A DNA stretch of 64,000 nucleotides from an uncultured Lachnospiraceae bacterium (GTDB taxonomy: Bacteria > Bacillota > Clostridia > Lachnospirales > Lachnospiraceae), in assembly GCA_949502235.1 (NCBI GenBank), contig CATBDC010000004.1:84169-148168 (forward strand), read 5' to 3'. The translations under genes and the position numbers were made by a program. Position 1 is the first letter of the stretch, and each line of letters starts with the position of its first letter. The notes below the pieces were generated by a model, which worked only from the letters and a program-made list of their open reading frames with translations, had not been told where the DNA came from and searched no databases. Shown one piece after another: positions 23,700-32,439 of the stretch.

Positions 23700-25532
23700 A
23701 TGAGTGAATTTATTCTTAATGTAATCCACAGACCGGAAATGGTACCGGAATATTCCGCTACAGTTACCGGCCACGGCAAGGAGGAGGATATCGGAGATAA
23801 AAAACTGCTGACCGAATCCCTGGATATATTTAAAACACAGCAGCGGCTGGCTCATGAAAATGGTCTGAAGGTCACCATCCATATGACCTATGCCGCCTTG
23901 TTTAATAAAGAGGCAGTTGAAATTGCAAAGCAGGATCATGAAACCTATGGGGATGAAATTGCCTTGTCCTTACTTGGACTTCCCTGTGAAGAGTTCCGTG
24001 AAAAGTATAAGACTAAGGATTTCTGTATCTGGATGTTCTCTATGGAAGACAAGAAGAGGATTGTAGACGATGTATTCGGAAAGTTCCGTGATACCTTCGG
24101 CTTTTATCCTGAATCCACAGGCTCCTACTACATGGATGCCGATTTGACAAACTATATAAAAGAAACCTATCCGTCTGTGAAATGTGCCGTAGCTACCTGC
24201 TGGGAAGAAGGTCCCAAGGCATATCATACCTGCAATAATTCCTGGTATACCTTATTCGACGGCGGTCCCTGGGCGCCGTGGATTCCCTCTAAGCAGAATA
24301 CCCATGCACCGGCAGCAGATGAATCCGAGGACAGCGGTATTGTTGCAATCCCCCATCTTTCCAGGGATCTTCTGGCCTGCTATGACGGAAACGGTTCTAA
24401 CTTCGGAACCCATCCTCAAAATGTACTGCGGGGCATGATCTATGACACAAAGACCTGGGAATTTCCTTATCTTTATAACCTTATTGACCAGTACCGCGCT
24501 CAGGAAAAATATAATAACGGCTATGCCTATAACATGATGTTCGTAGGTCCCGGCTGGATGAACAAAATGGGACGCTGGGAGGCTCCCTATGAGCTGCTTT
24601 TAAAATCCTACTCCGATGGGTGTAAATACTATGGGGATTTAAAGAAAGAGGGAAAGCTTACTGACATGACTATGTCTGAGTTTGCAGACTATTACCGTAA
24701 AAAGAAAACATATACTGAGCCGGAATGTGCCCTTTGGAGGGATATTCTCTATGGCTCTGATAAGCAGGTTTTCTGGTATACAGACCCTTATATGCGGGCA
24801 GGTGTCAGCATGGATCAGGGCGGCGCTGTTTTTGATTTACGTCCTTATGCCGCTAAGCTTAAATGGGAGGTCGGTATCGGAACAAAGCATGTACAGGACG
24901 CCTCCTATCCTTTCCTTATTCAGGAAAAATACCGGGCCGGATACTTTACCCATTACGCAGGCGAAGGCACCATAAGAAGCGCAAAGCTGTCTTATGAGGG
25001 TGAGGAGGTTGATTTATGCCTGTGCCGCACAAAAGCACACTTTTCTCAGGAGGGAAATACCAGAATCCTGACTCTTGACCCAGTAACCATCGAATTCTCT
25101 GACTTGACGCTTACCCTTCAGACAAAGGAATATTTTGAAGAAGGAAGCGGTTCCATCAAGATTGAGCGTACCATCCTTAACATGAGCAGTCCTGGCGCAT
25201 CGGTTGAGTTAAACGAGTATATGACAGCCTGCTACGGAACCACAGAATATCCGGAGGATATGAGCGGTATTCTTCTTAGATGTGAGGGAGCAGAGGAAAA
25301 GACGATCTGCTATGAATACCGCTGCCGCGAGGAAAGCCTCATGAAAGCTTCTGCCGTCTCTGCCGTAATTCCGGCAATTGAGACAAAAGTTTCTATGACT
25401 GCTTCTGACACTGCTTTAGGCTATATTAAAGAGGGTTATGCATTCTCACCAATGTTTACTCTTGGGTATAAGAAAAAAATAACAGAGAAGGAGAGGTTTG
25501 CGACATGGCTCAGGCTGGAAAAGGCAGATTAA
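23700..25532 (+). CDS. Uncharacterised protein of the galactoside operon, 610 aa
   Basis: Follows the permeases by 91 nt and has its own ribosome binding site (GCAGGAGTG). No signal peptide or membrane segment, so cytoplasmic. Residues 1-330 look like an alpha/beta barrel related to glycoside hydrolase/deacetylase folds: VTIHMTYAALFN, YGDEIALSLLG, FGFYPESTGSYYMDADL and several conserved Trp/Asp/His clusters such as WFGGPWAPW-like stretches. Residues 380-610 are rich in beta strands and resemble a C-terminal sandwich. I do not recognise the family. Position suggests a carbohydrate-active enzyme acting on the imported sugar. The stop overlaps the next gene by 28 nt. Confidence 0.6.
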   Translation: MSEFILNVIHRPEMVPEYSATVTGHGKEEDIGDKKLLTESLDIFKTQQRLAHENGLKVTIHMTYAALFNKEAVEIAKQDHETYGDEIALSLLGLPCEEFREKYKTKDFCIWMFSMEDKKRIVDDVFGKFRDTFGFYPESTGSYYMDADLTNYIKETYPSVKCAVATCWEEGPKAYHTCNNSWYTLFDGGPWAPWIPSKQNTHAPAADESEDSGIVAIPHLSRDLLACYDGNGSNFGTHPQNVLRGMIYDTKTWEFPYLYNLIDQYRAQEKYNNGYAYNMMFVGPGWMNKMGRWEAPYELLLKSYSDGCKYYGDLKKEGKLTDMTMSEFADYYRKKKTYTEPECALWRDILYGSDKQVFWYTDPYMRAGVSMDQGGAVFDLRPYAAKLKWEVGIGTKHVQDASYPFLIQEKYRAGYFTHYAGEGTIRSAKLSYEGEEVDLCLCRTKAHFSQEGNTRILTLDPVTIEFSDLTLTLQTKEYFEEGSGSIKIERTILNMSSPGASVELNEYMTACYGTTEYPEDMSGILLRCEGAEEKTICYEYRCREESLMKASAVSAVIPAIETKVSMTASDTALGYIKEGYAFSPMFTLGYKKKITEKERFATWLRLEKAD

Positions 25533-25723
25533 ATTACAGATGCCCCTCCTGCTTTATGCGGGATCTGGACATTGATATGTTTTACGATAAAGAAAAGAAG
25601 GAATATTACTGCATCAGATGCCAGTATACAGGAAGCGAAGAGGACGTACTTGCAAAAAATGAAATGGTCCGCACACGGTATGGGGCAATGCACACACGGT
25701 ATACAAAATTTGATTTTGATTAA
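25505..25723 (+). CDS. Small zinc-ribbon protein, 72 aa
   Basis: Paired cysteines CPSC (residues 13-16) and CIRC (about 36-39), spaced 20 residues apart, make a zinc ribbon. AAGGAGAGG precedes the ATG, which lies inside the end of the 610-residue gene, so the two are translationally coupled. The tail is rich in Arg, Tyr and Asp. Function unknown; it may bind nucleic acid or act as an adaptor. Confidence 0.65.
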   Translation: MAQAGKGRLNYRCPSCFMRDLDIDMFYDKEKKEYYCIRCQYTGSEEDVLAKNEMVRTRYGAMHTRYTKFDFD

Positions 25724-25734
25724 AAAATATTACG

Positions 25735-25753
25735 GGGAGGCCTAAGGCCTCCC
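25735..25753. terminator. Terminator between zinc ribbon and AraC genes
   Basis: GGGAGGCC and GGCCTCCC form an 8-bp GC-rich stem with a 3-nt loop TAA, with TTCT on the plus side and AAAAAAT upstream that gives T residues on the minus strand. It separates two convergent transcripts. Confidence 0.65.
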
Positions 25754-25755
25754 TT

Positions 25756-26694
25756 CTACCATCCCTGTTCTGAATGTATCCAGGATTTTAAGAGCTGCTG
25801 CTGATAATTTTCGGGCCGTTTACGCCATTCGCTGGGGGATATGCCTGTTATCTGCTTAAAATTCCGGTTAAAGGTAGAGGGCGTAGTAAAGCCGCACTTC
25901 GCCGCAATGTCAGACATAGCTTCATCTGTATTTTTCAAATAGTTGCAGGCCGACTGCACTCTCACCAGATTAATATACTCCAAAGGACTCATCCCAATAT
26001 ATTCTGAAAACACCCTGCGGAAATGTGTCTCGCTGATATGGCACCAGTCTGCAAGCTCCTCTATCTTTAAAGGCTCCATATAATGGAGCGTAATATAATC
26101 CATTGCCCGGGCAACAGGTATTGTAATCCTTCCGCTTAAATCTACTACTCCCTTTGACTCCCTGTTTTCCCTTGCAATATTAACAAGAAGCTCTACCACA
26201 GCCCCCTTTGACTCCTCCAGATAAAATTCCTCCGTATCCCTCATAATATCCAGAAGTTTTCGTATCTGTGCCGCTATTTTCGGTTTCTTCTCCGCCTTCT
26301 TAAAAATTGCCCGGGAATTAATCCGATAGAGCATATAATCCCGGCGTTTTATATTTCCTCCCCTCTGATAAATCTCTCCCAGTATCTGCTCCACATCTAC
26401 GAATAAATATTCCCATTTGCTGACTGTACCTGGATCACTGTTTGTTGTATGGGGATAATTTTTCGGGATTACAGTAAATTCCCGTCCTGTAAAACGATGT
26501 TTTTCCTCTCCAAGTACAAGACTTCCCTCTCCCTCATAGCAATATCCGATTTCAAGATAATTATGAAAATGCAGATAATCAACATCCCGTCCGTATGTCT
26601 GTACCCATTTCTGTCCCAGGAGCGCAAGAATTGCACTGCCCTCAGGCATCTTATAATAGCGGAATTCCATCTTAGATTTTTTCTTTTTAGCCAT
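25756..26694 (-). CDS. AraC-family regulator coupled to a MATE exporter, 312 aa
   Basis: A cupin sensor domain (about 20-170; FHNYLEIGYCYEGEGSLVLG) is followed by a C-terminal AraC DNA-binding domain with IEELADWCHISETHFRRVF and MSDIAAKCGFTTPSTFNRNF. The ATG at 26694 has CAGGAGA 6 nt upstream and overlaps the end of the MATE gene by 8 nt, so the two are translated together. The regulator may control the exporter or nearby sugar genes. Confidence 0.88.
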   Translation of the reverse strand: MAKKKKSKMEFRYYKMPEGSAILALLGQKWVQTYGRDVDYLHFHNYLEIGYCYEGEGSLVLGEEKHRFTGREFTVIPKNYPHTTNSDPGTVSKWEYLFVDVEQILGEIYQRGGNIKRRDYMLYRINSRAIFKKAEKKPKIAAQIRKLLDIMRDTEEFYLEESKGAVVELLVNIARENRESKGVVDLSGRITIPVARAMDYITLHYMEPLKIEELADWCHISETHFRRVFSEYIGMSPLEYINLVRVQSACNYLKNTDEAMSDIAAKCGFTTPSTFNRNFKQITGISPSEWRKRPENYQQQLLKSWIHSEQGW

Positions 26695-28048
26695 AGGTTT
26701 TCTCCTGTTCCAGACGATTCTTCTTTTCCCAGGCACCGGAATAATATCTCACAGCTCCTGCCAAAGCAGCGCATACCCATGTTACAGGCGATACAAACCA
26801 GAGACCTCTATAACCAAAAAACTTTGGAAAAAGAAACGCACATCCGATTCTTGTTACCACTTCACTAAGCCCCATAAGCACTGTCACAAAAACATCCCCT
26901 GACGCACGCAGAATGTTGTGATAAACCACCAAAATTCCTCCTGCAATAAAAAACGCTGTAAAAATCCGCATATACTCTGCGCCGAACCGGACCGACTCCG
27001 GAGTTTTTGTAAATGCTTCCATAATCTGTTCTGCAAAAATAAAGACAGCCGGACAGAAAATCCCATAGCAGACGCCGTTCATAATGTATGCGCTTCTTAC
27101 TCCTTTTCTTACCCTTGAAAAATCTCCTGCCCCAACATTCTGCCCGGCAAAGGTTCCAAGCGCCGAGCCAATAGCATCTGCAAGCTGAAACCCAAGTCCC
27201 TCCACCTTCATGCAGACCCCGTAGGCGACAATCATTGTCGTTCCGTAGGTGTTAATCACAGCCTGCAATGTCATATCAGAAACGGAAATAATACTCATCT
27301 GAAGCCCTGTAGGAATCCCATAGCGAAGGACTTGTCCTGCCAGATATAAATCTGCCTTCCACTCTCCTTTCTCTGCCTTCAGGAAGGGCAGCATCTTAAA
27401 TGCATACCACAGGCATAGGGCGCCGGAAATCATCTGAGCCAGCACCGTAGCAAAGGCGGCTCCCGCCGTTCCCATGGGGATCCACGCAACGAATACCACA
27501 TCCAGAAACACATTCAGCACGCTGGACACAATCAGAAAGGCAAGGGGAACAACAGAATTTCCAAGGGCCCGTAAAACCGCCGCGCTGAAATTATAAAGCA
27601 TGGTAGCCGCGCTTCCGGCATAGATAACCAGCAGATAAGCCTCTGCCATCTTAAAAAGCCCGTCTGATGTCTGGAGAAGGCGAAGCAGCGGCCCTGCCGT
27701 CAGTATGCCTCCCACCGTAATAAGAAAAGTCATACCTACTGCTACATATACCCCTGCCACAAAGGTACGCCGGATCTCTCCCTCCTTCTGTGCCCCGTAA
27801 TACTGGGAAATCACAACACTGACACCCGTTGTCACTCCCATCATGACTGAAAAAAGCATATAGGTAGCCGTTCCTGAAATACTGACCGCTGCCAGCGCCC
27901 CGTCTCCGAGAAAACGGCCCACAATATATGTATCCGCGAAATTATAGATTCTCTGGCACAGCATACCAAACAATACCGGCAGGGCAAATCTTGTCATCTG
28001 CCCCAAAACCGGTCCTTTTGTCATATCCGTAGCCCTTTCTCTGCCCAC
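26687..28048 (-). CDS. MATE-family efflux transporter, 453 aa
   Basis: A multi-helix (about 12) membrane protein with the MATE hallmarks: PVLFGMLCQRIYNFADTYIV near the N-terminus and the equivalent segment GIPTGLQMSIISVSDMTLQA in the second half. These transporters export cationic drugs or metabolites using Na+ or H+ gradients. It is the first gene of a two-gene unit with the AraC regulator. The substrate cannot be predicted. Confidence 0.9.
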   Translation of the reverse strand: MGRERATDMTKGPVLGQMTRFALPVLFGMLCQRIYNFADTYIVGRFLGDGALAAVSISGTATYMLFSVMMGVTTGVSVVISQYYGAQKEGEIRRTFVAGVYVAVGMTFLITVGGILTAGPLLRLLQTSDGLFKMAEAYLLVIYAGSAATMLYNFSAAVLRALGNSVVPLAFLIVSSVLNVFLDVVFVAWIPMGTAGAAFATVLAQMISGALCLWYAFKMLPFLKAEKGEWKADLYLAGQVLRYGIPTGLQMSIISVSDMTLQAVINTYGTTMIVAYGVCMKVEGLGFQLADAIGSALGTFAGQNVGAGDFSRVRKGVRSAYIMNGVCYGIFCPAVFIFAEQIMEAFTKTPESVRFGAEYMRIFTAFFIAGGILVVYHNILRASGDVFVTVLMGLSEVVTRIGCAFLFPKFFGYRGLWFVSPVTWVCAALAGAVRYYSGAWEKKNRLEQEKTYG

Positions 28049-28162
28049 TTCTTATATCCTCTTTGTCTTCTTAACTTTTTCTTAAAAATTATTATATAAT
28101 AACTTTACCAATGTATCCCCTCTCCGTCAATAAAAAAGATTCGTACTTTCTATCTTTCCATC

Positions 28163-28190
28163 TTGTGCCAGAACAATATTGTGTTATAAT
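28163..28190 (+). promoter_or_regulatory. Promoter of the flavodiiron protein gene
   Basis: TTGTGC (28163-28168), a 16-bp spacer and TATAAT (28185-28190), preceded by TGT to make an extended -10. It lies 75 bp before the start codon. Confidence 0.7.
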
Positions 28191-28264
28191 GTCTCATAGA
28201 GAAAAAATTAGTAACAGTGAAGATATCTGAATTGTTACAAAAAATAACAGAAGGAGCAGATAAA

Positions 28265-30055
28265 ATGACGATTACGAATGACATTAAATATGTAGGTGTA
28301 AACGACCACGACATTGACTTATTTGAAGGACAGTATGTTGTTCCTAATGGCATGGCTTACAACTCTTATGTAATTATGGACAAAAAAATAGCTGTGCTTG
28401 ACACAGTTGATGCCCGATTTACCCATGAGTGGCTGGATAACATACAAAAAGAAACCGGCGGCAGAAACCCTGATTATCTTATTATCCAGCATATGGAGCC
28501 GGACCACTCCGCTAATATTGCAAACTTCATGAAAGCATATCCTGACACAAAAATTGTATCAAGCGTAAAAGCCTTTGCCATGATGAGTCAGTTTTTTGGG
28601 ACAGCCTTCGAGGACAGACAGGTTATTGTAAAAGAAGGAGACACCCTTTCTCTGGGAAATCATGAGCTTTCCTTTGTAGCTGCGCCTATGGTACACTGGC
28701 CGGAGGTTATCGTTACTTATGATTCCTGTGATAAGGTTCTCTTCTCTGCAGACGGCTTCGGCAAGTTCGGGGCGCTTGATGCCGATGAGGACTGGGCATG
28801 CGAGGCACGCCGCTATTACATCGGCATTGTAGGAAAATACGGCGCGCAGGTGCAGAGTCTTCTTAAGAAAGCCTCTGGACTGGATATTCAGGCTATCTGC
28901 CCCTTACACGGCCCCGTACTGACAGAAAATCTGGACTATTATCTGGGACTATATAACACCTGGTCCTCCTATGGAATTGAATCTGAGGGAATTGTAATTG
29001 CCTATACCTCTGTTTATGGAAATACAAAGAAAGCCGTAGAGCTTTTCGCAGACAAGCTCCGCGCCAAAGGCTGTCCTAAGGTTGTGGTAAATGACCTTGC
29101 ACGCTGCGATATGGCAGAGGCTGTAGAGGATGCCTTCCGCTACGGAAAATTAATCCTGGCAACTACCACCTACAACGCGGAAATTTTCCCGTTTATGCGT
29201 GAATTTATTACACACCTGACAGAACGCAATTTCCAAAACCGTAAAATCGGCTTTATTGAAAACGGCTCCTGGGCTCCGCTGGCAGCTAAGGTAATGAAAA
29301 AGATGTTTGAAGGTTCTAAAAAAATTACCTTCGCAGATACAACTGTAACCATAAAATCCGCCCTGAACGATGAAAGCAGCGCACAGCTTGAAGCGCTGGC
29401 AGAGGAGTTCTGCAAGGATTATCTGGCTCAGCATGATGAAACAGCCAACAAAAATGATCTGACCGCCCTCTTTAAGATTGGCTACGGCCTCTATGTTGTA
29501 ACCTCCAACGACGGCAAAAAGGATAACGGACTTATAGTCAATACCGTTTCCCAGGTTACAGACAGCCCGAACCGGGTGGCAGTATGCATTAACAAGGCAA
29601 ATTACTCCCACCATGTAATTAAGCAGACCGGCATCATGAACGTAAACTGCCTGTCTACAGAGGCACCCTTTAAGGTATTCCAGAACTTTGGTTTCCAGAG
29701 CGGACGTAATGTAGATAAATTCGCAGACTGCGAGCCTTTACGCTCCGACAACGGCCTCGTATTTCTGCCGAGATATATCAATGCATTCATGTCCCTTAAG
29801 GTAGAGCAGTATGTAGACCTTGACACACACGGAATGTTCATCTGTACCGTAACCGAGGCACGCGTTATCTCTAATGTGGAAACTATGACCTATAACTACT
29901 ACCAGAGCAATGTAAAGCCGAAGCCGGAAACCGAAGGGAAAAAGGGCTTTGTATGCGTTGTGTGCGGGTATGTGTATGAAGGAGACGAACTGCCGGATGA
30001 CTTTATCTGCCCGCTGTGCAAACACGGGGCAGCAGACTTTGAACCGATTGGGTAG
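28265..30055 (+). CDS. Multidomain flavodiiron protein with flavin-reductase and rubredoxin modules, 596 aa
   Basis: Reduces oxygen to water (or nitric oxide to nitrous oxide) in the anaerobic cytoplasm. Module order: metallo-beta-lactamase-like diiron domain (about 1-245) with ligand motifs HMEPDH, VHWPE, SADGFG and PLHGPV; flavodoxin domain (about 250-395, IAYTSVYGNTKKA); flavin-reductase-like domain (about 405-545); and C-terminal rubredoxin domain with CVVCGYVY and CPLCKH. Having both electron-entry modules in one chain suggests direct NAD(P)H-driven oxygen reduction. The ATG at 28265 follows GAAGGAG; the frame extends 16 codons further up without a site. Monocistronic, ended by a long hairpin. 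Confidence 0.92.
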   Translation: MTITNDIKYVGVNDHDIDLFEGQYVVPNGMAYNSYVIMDKKIAVLDTVDARFTHEWLDNIQKETGGRNPDYLIIQHMEPDHSANIANFMKAYPDTKIVSSVKAFAMMSQFFGTAFEDRQVIVKEGDTLSLGNHELSFVAAPMVHWPEVIVTYDSCDKVLFSADGFGKFGALDADEDWACEARRYYIGIVGKYGAQVQSLLKKASGLDIQAICPLHGPVLTENLDYYLGLYNTWSSYGIESEGIVIAYTSVYGNTKKAVELFADKLRAKGCPKVVVNDLARCDMAEAVEDAFRYGKLILATTTYNAEIFPFMREFITHLTERNFQNRKIGFIENGSWAPLAAKVMKKMFEGSKKITFADTTVTIKSALNDESSAQLEALAEEFCKDYLAQHDETANKNDLTALFKIGYGLYVVTSNDGKKDNGLIVNTVSQVTDSPNRVAVCINKANYSHHVIKQTGIMNVNCLSTEAPFKVFQNFGFQSGRNVDKFADCEPLRSDNGLVFLPRYINAFMSLKVEQYVDLDTHGMFICTVTEARVISNVETMTYNYYQSNVKPKPETEGKKGFVCVVCGYVYEGDELPDDFICPLCKHGAADFEPIG

Positions 30056-30071
30056 TTAACCCCGCCGGAAA

Positions 30072-30116
30072 CGCATCTGGAACGGGGTAAAATGAATTTT
30101 ACCCCGTCCCAGATGC
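30072..30116. repeat. GGGGTAAAAT palindrome, short copy / terminator
   Basis: A hairpin of about 21 bp: CGCATCTGG-A-ACGGGGTAAAAT and its complement ATTTTACCCCGT-CCCAGATGC around a 2-nt loop. It probably ends the flavodiiron transcript. Its core ACGGGGTAAAAT is the same as that of the larger palindrome at 40875-40960, so it belongs to a second dispersed repeat family. Confidence 0.7.
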
Positions 30117-30134
30117 ATTTCTCCTATGTCCCTT

Positions 30135-30201
30135 ATTTTTGCACTCCTGAATCATTTTCTTACGGACTTTGCAGTAAATGCAAAGTCCTGTAGACAGTAA
30201 C
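30135..30201 (-). repeat. Nested-hairpin repeat, partial copy (B)
   Basis: On the minus strand it reads GTTACTGTCTACAGGAC, then TTTGCATTTACTGCAAA, then GTCCGTAAGAAAATGATTCA and GGAGTGCAAAAAT, matching the left half of copy A. The second hairpin is missing. The copy encodes the last 15 residues and the stop codon of the Enzyme I remnant. Confidence 0.85.
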
Positions 30202-30892
30202 CCAGATATTTCTCAATATCTTCAACCCTGTCCATCTCGAATACCCCGGACGCAATGTCCTTTGCCCGCTCTATCGAAAAATGCCGGATCATATACTTAA
30301 TCCGCGCTGTCTGTGCTCTTACCATACTCAGTTTATCTATCCCTATTCCCAGCCACACCGGAACCATTTTCTCATCAGAAGCCGCCTCTCCGCACATGCT
30401 GACCTTTATTCCTGCCTTATGCGCGTTTTCTACTGTCATCTTAATTGCGCGAAGTACAGAAATATTGCAGATCCGGTACAAATTCTGCACCTTTTCATTC
30501 ATGCGGTCCGATGCTGTCATATACTGTATCAAATCATTGGTTCCAATGCTGAAAAAATCTGCCTCCTCTGCCAGCCTGTCACTTAAAAGTACTGCTGCAG
30601 GAGTCTCTATCATAATCCCTGTTTTGATCTCTTTATCATATAGGATTCCTTTCTCTTCAAGCTCCCCCTTACACTCTTCCAAAAGCTGCTTTGCTGCCCG
30701 TAATTCCTCTATACTTACGATCATCGGAAACATAATGGAAAGGGTTCCAAACGCTGATGCCTCAAGAATGGCCCTAAGCTGTGTCTTAAATATCTCTTTA
30801 CGTTCCAGACAAATCCTGATCGCGCGGTGCCCCAGAAATGGATTGGCCTCAGACGGAAGCTCCATATAGTCAATCTGCTTGTCTCCTCCTAT
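30152..30892 (-). pseudogene. ptsI: PTS Enzyme I, C-terminal fragment
   Basis: The frame carries the PEP-binding C-terminal domain of Enzyme I: NPFLGHRAIRICLERKEIF, TLSIMFPMIVSIEELRA, GIMIETPAAVLL, DFFSIGTNDLIQY and the active-site SMCGEAASDE. The first half of Enzyme I, with the phosphohistidine and HPr-binding domains, is absent. Homology starts near 30889 at GGDKQIDYMEL, directly joined to the interrupted aldolase gene. The final residues (CLQDFAFTAKSVRK) come from repeat copy B rather than the family. It is most simply a deletion remnant, although AGGAGGAG at the junction could still allow translation of a solitary domain from the ATG at 30868. Confidence 0.8.
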
Positions 30893-31292
30893 AGGTAGCG
30901 TATTTCGCGCAGGGAACCTCTGTACCCGAAACAGCCGCAAGCATATAATGGACAGAGGGAAGCGGCCAGTTAAGGCATGCCATAATTGTAGAATTATCCG
31001 AATGTGTATGCACAACCGCACTAACATCCTCCCTGCTTTTATATACCTCACTATGTAAATGAACCTCACTTGACGGCTTTCTGATACCATCTGCAATTGT
31101 TCCGTCAAGCTTCATAATTACCACATCCTCAGGGGCCGTTGAGAAATAATCAATCCCGCTGGGGCTTATGGCCATCAGCCCTTCCTCCCTGTTAAATACA
31201 CTGATATTTCCTGTCGTTCCGTTTGTCAGACCTTTACTGAACATTGTTTTTCCATATTCCACTACAGCTTCCCGTTCTTTTTGTAATAACAT
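30870..31292 (-). pseudogene. Class II aldolase (fuculose-phosphate aldolase type), truncated
   Basis: Begins MLLQKEREAVVEYGKTMFSKGL with an aldolase core: TTGNISVF, ISPSGIDY, KPSSEVHLHSEVYKSR, AVVHTHSDNSTIMACL and LPSVHYMLAA. It keeps the zinc-ligand pair HTHS, but family homology stops at CAKYATY (about residue 133), where the reading runs into Enzyme I sequence in another frame and ends after six residues. A full protein would be about 210-220 aa with a third zinc histidine, so it is probably inactive. It lies 25 nt after the dehydrogenase gene and belongs to the degraded PTS operon. Confidence 0.8.
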
Positions 31293-31317
31293 AATTTCCC
31301 GCCTTTCATTTTTCTAT

Positions 31318-32370
31318 TTAGTTTACAAGCATATCGCTTTTTCCGGTTTCTAAATACTGGTTGATCGTCCTAACCAATAAAAACGGTGATTTAGGAAGTG
31401 CATCTACCACATTTCCCGCCATATGGCTGGTCATCGTAATATTATCCAGCTTTAAAAGAGGATCCTCTAAAGAAAGAGGCTCATCCCAAAATACATCAAG
31501 GGCCGCACCGCCAATCTGACGTTTTTCCAGTACCCCCACAAAATCCTCCTTATTTAAAACCTTTGCCCGTGAAGTATTGATCAAATAAGCTGTTTTCTTC
31601 ATTCTAGATAATAAGGTCTTATCAATCATCCCCTCTGTTTCCGGAGTCACACGCATATGCAGGGAGACAATATCAGCCCTTTCGAACAATTCTTCCAGTG
31701 AAATCATGTTCACCTCGTGAAGTCCGGCAAGCTCAAGAGCCTCCTGGGATACATACGGGTCATACCCGCAGACCTTCATTCCAATACCCAAAAGCTTTTG
31801 TGCCGTCAGTTTTCCTATGTGGCCAAGTCCCACAATCCCTGCCGTCATTTCTCTCATGGACGTGGTATAACCAGAATTTACATATTCCTTCCGCCAGCTT
31901 CCATGCATGACTGCGGCATGGCTTCTCGCGATATTCCTTGCTTCGGCAAACATAAGTCCCACGGCAAAATCTGATGCTGCCTCTGCGTTTCGGATTACAT
32001 GCATGACTTTAATTCCCTTTTCCGCGGCAGCCTTTACATCCACCATCTCCATGCCTCCCCTGCAGGCACCGATAAGCTTTAATTTCTCTGCTTTTTCTAT
32101 TACCTCACGGGGGATTGTACCCAAATGGGACAGCAGATAATCCGCATCCACAATCTCTTCTAACAAACCTTCCGCATAGGGCTCCGCTTCTGGTCCGTTT
32201 ACCTCTACCTTTAGTAGCTGCTGCTGCATTTCTGAACGTATATGGCTTCCCCACCAGAGCTTTTTTATGATTTTCTCACCGCCTACATTCAGACCGCGCG
32301 CCGCCTCTTCAAGCACCTCTGGGGCAATGGATTTATCCCCTACAACTACAATTTTCACATAATCAGACAT
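31318..32370 (-). CDS. D-2-hydroxyacid dehydrogenase family protein, 350 aa
   Basis: NAD-dependent oxidoreductase with the Rossmann motif GIVGLGHIGKLTAQKL (about 184-199) and the catalytic triad positions of the family: Arg in NTSRAKVLN, Glu in FWDEPLS and His in TSHMAG. It resembles phosphoglycerate or erythronate-type dehydrogenases, but the substrate is not evident. The ATG at 32370 follows AAAGGAG; a longer frame to 32406 is unlikely. It sits between the EIIC remnant and the aldolase in the PTS operon, so it probably acted on a sugar-acid or polyol intermediate. Confidence 0.85.
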   Translation of the reverse strand: MSDYVKIVVVGDKSIAPEVLEEAARGLNVGGEKIIKKLWWGSHIRSEMQQQLLKVEVNGPEAEPYAEGLLEEIVDADYLLSHLGTIPREVIEKAEKLKLIGACRGGMEMVDVKAAAEKGIKVMHVIRNAEAASDFAVGLMFAEARNIARSHAAVMHGSWRKEYVNSGYTTSMREMTAGIVGLGHIGKLTAQKLLGIGMKVCGYDPYVSQEALELAGLHEVNMISLEELFERADIVSLHMRVTPETEGMIDKTLLSRMKKTAYLINTSRAKVLNKEDFVGVLEKRQIGGAALDVFWDEPLSLEDPLLKLDNITMTSHMAGNVVDALPKSPFLLVRTINQYLETGKSDMLVN

Positions 32371-32439
32371 TTTTTCTCCTTTTTCAGTCACTGTTCTGCC
32401 CTGCAATCCTTAACAGGGCAGAATACCAAAGAGTCACTC

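Noticed and set aside
30152..31108. A complete 318-residue Enzyme I-like protein
   Set aside because: The first 70 or so residues of this frame are antisense-like readings of the aldolase gene in another frame. Only the region from 30892 downward is real Enzyme I sequence.
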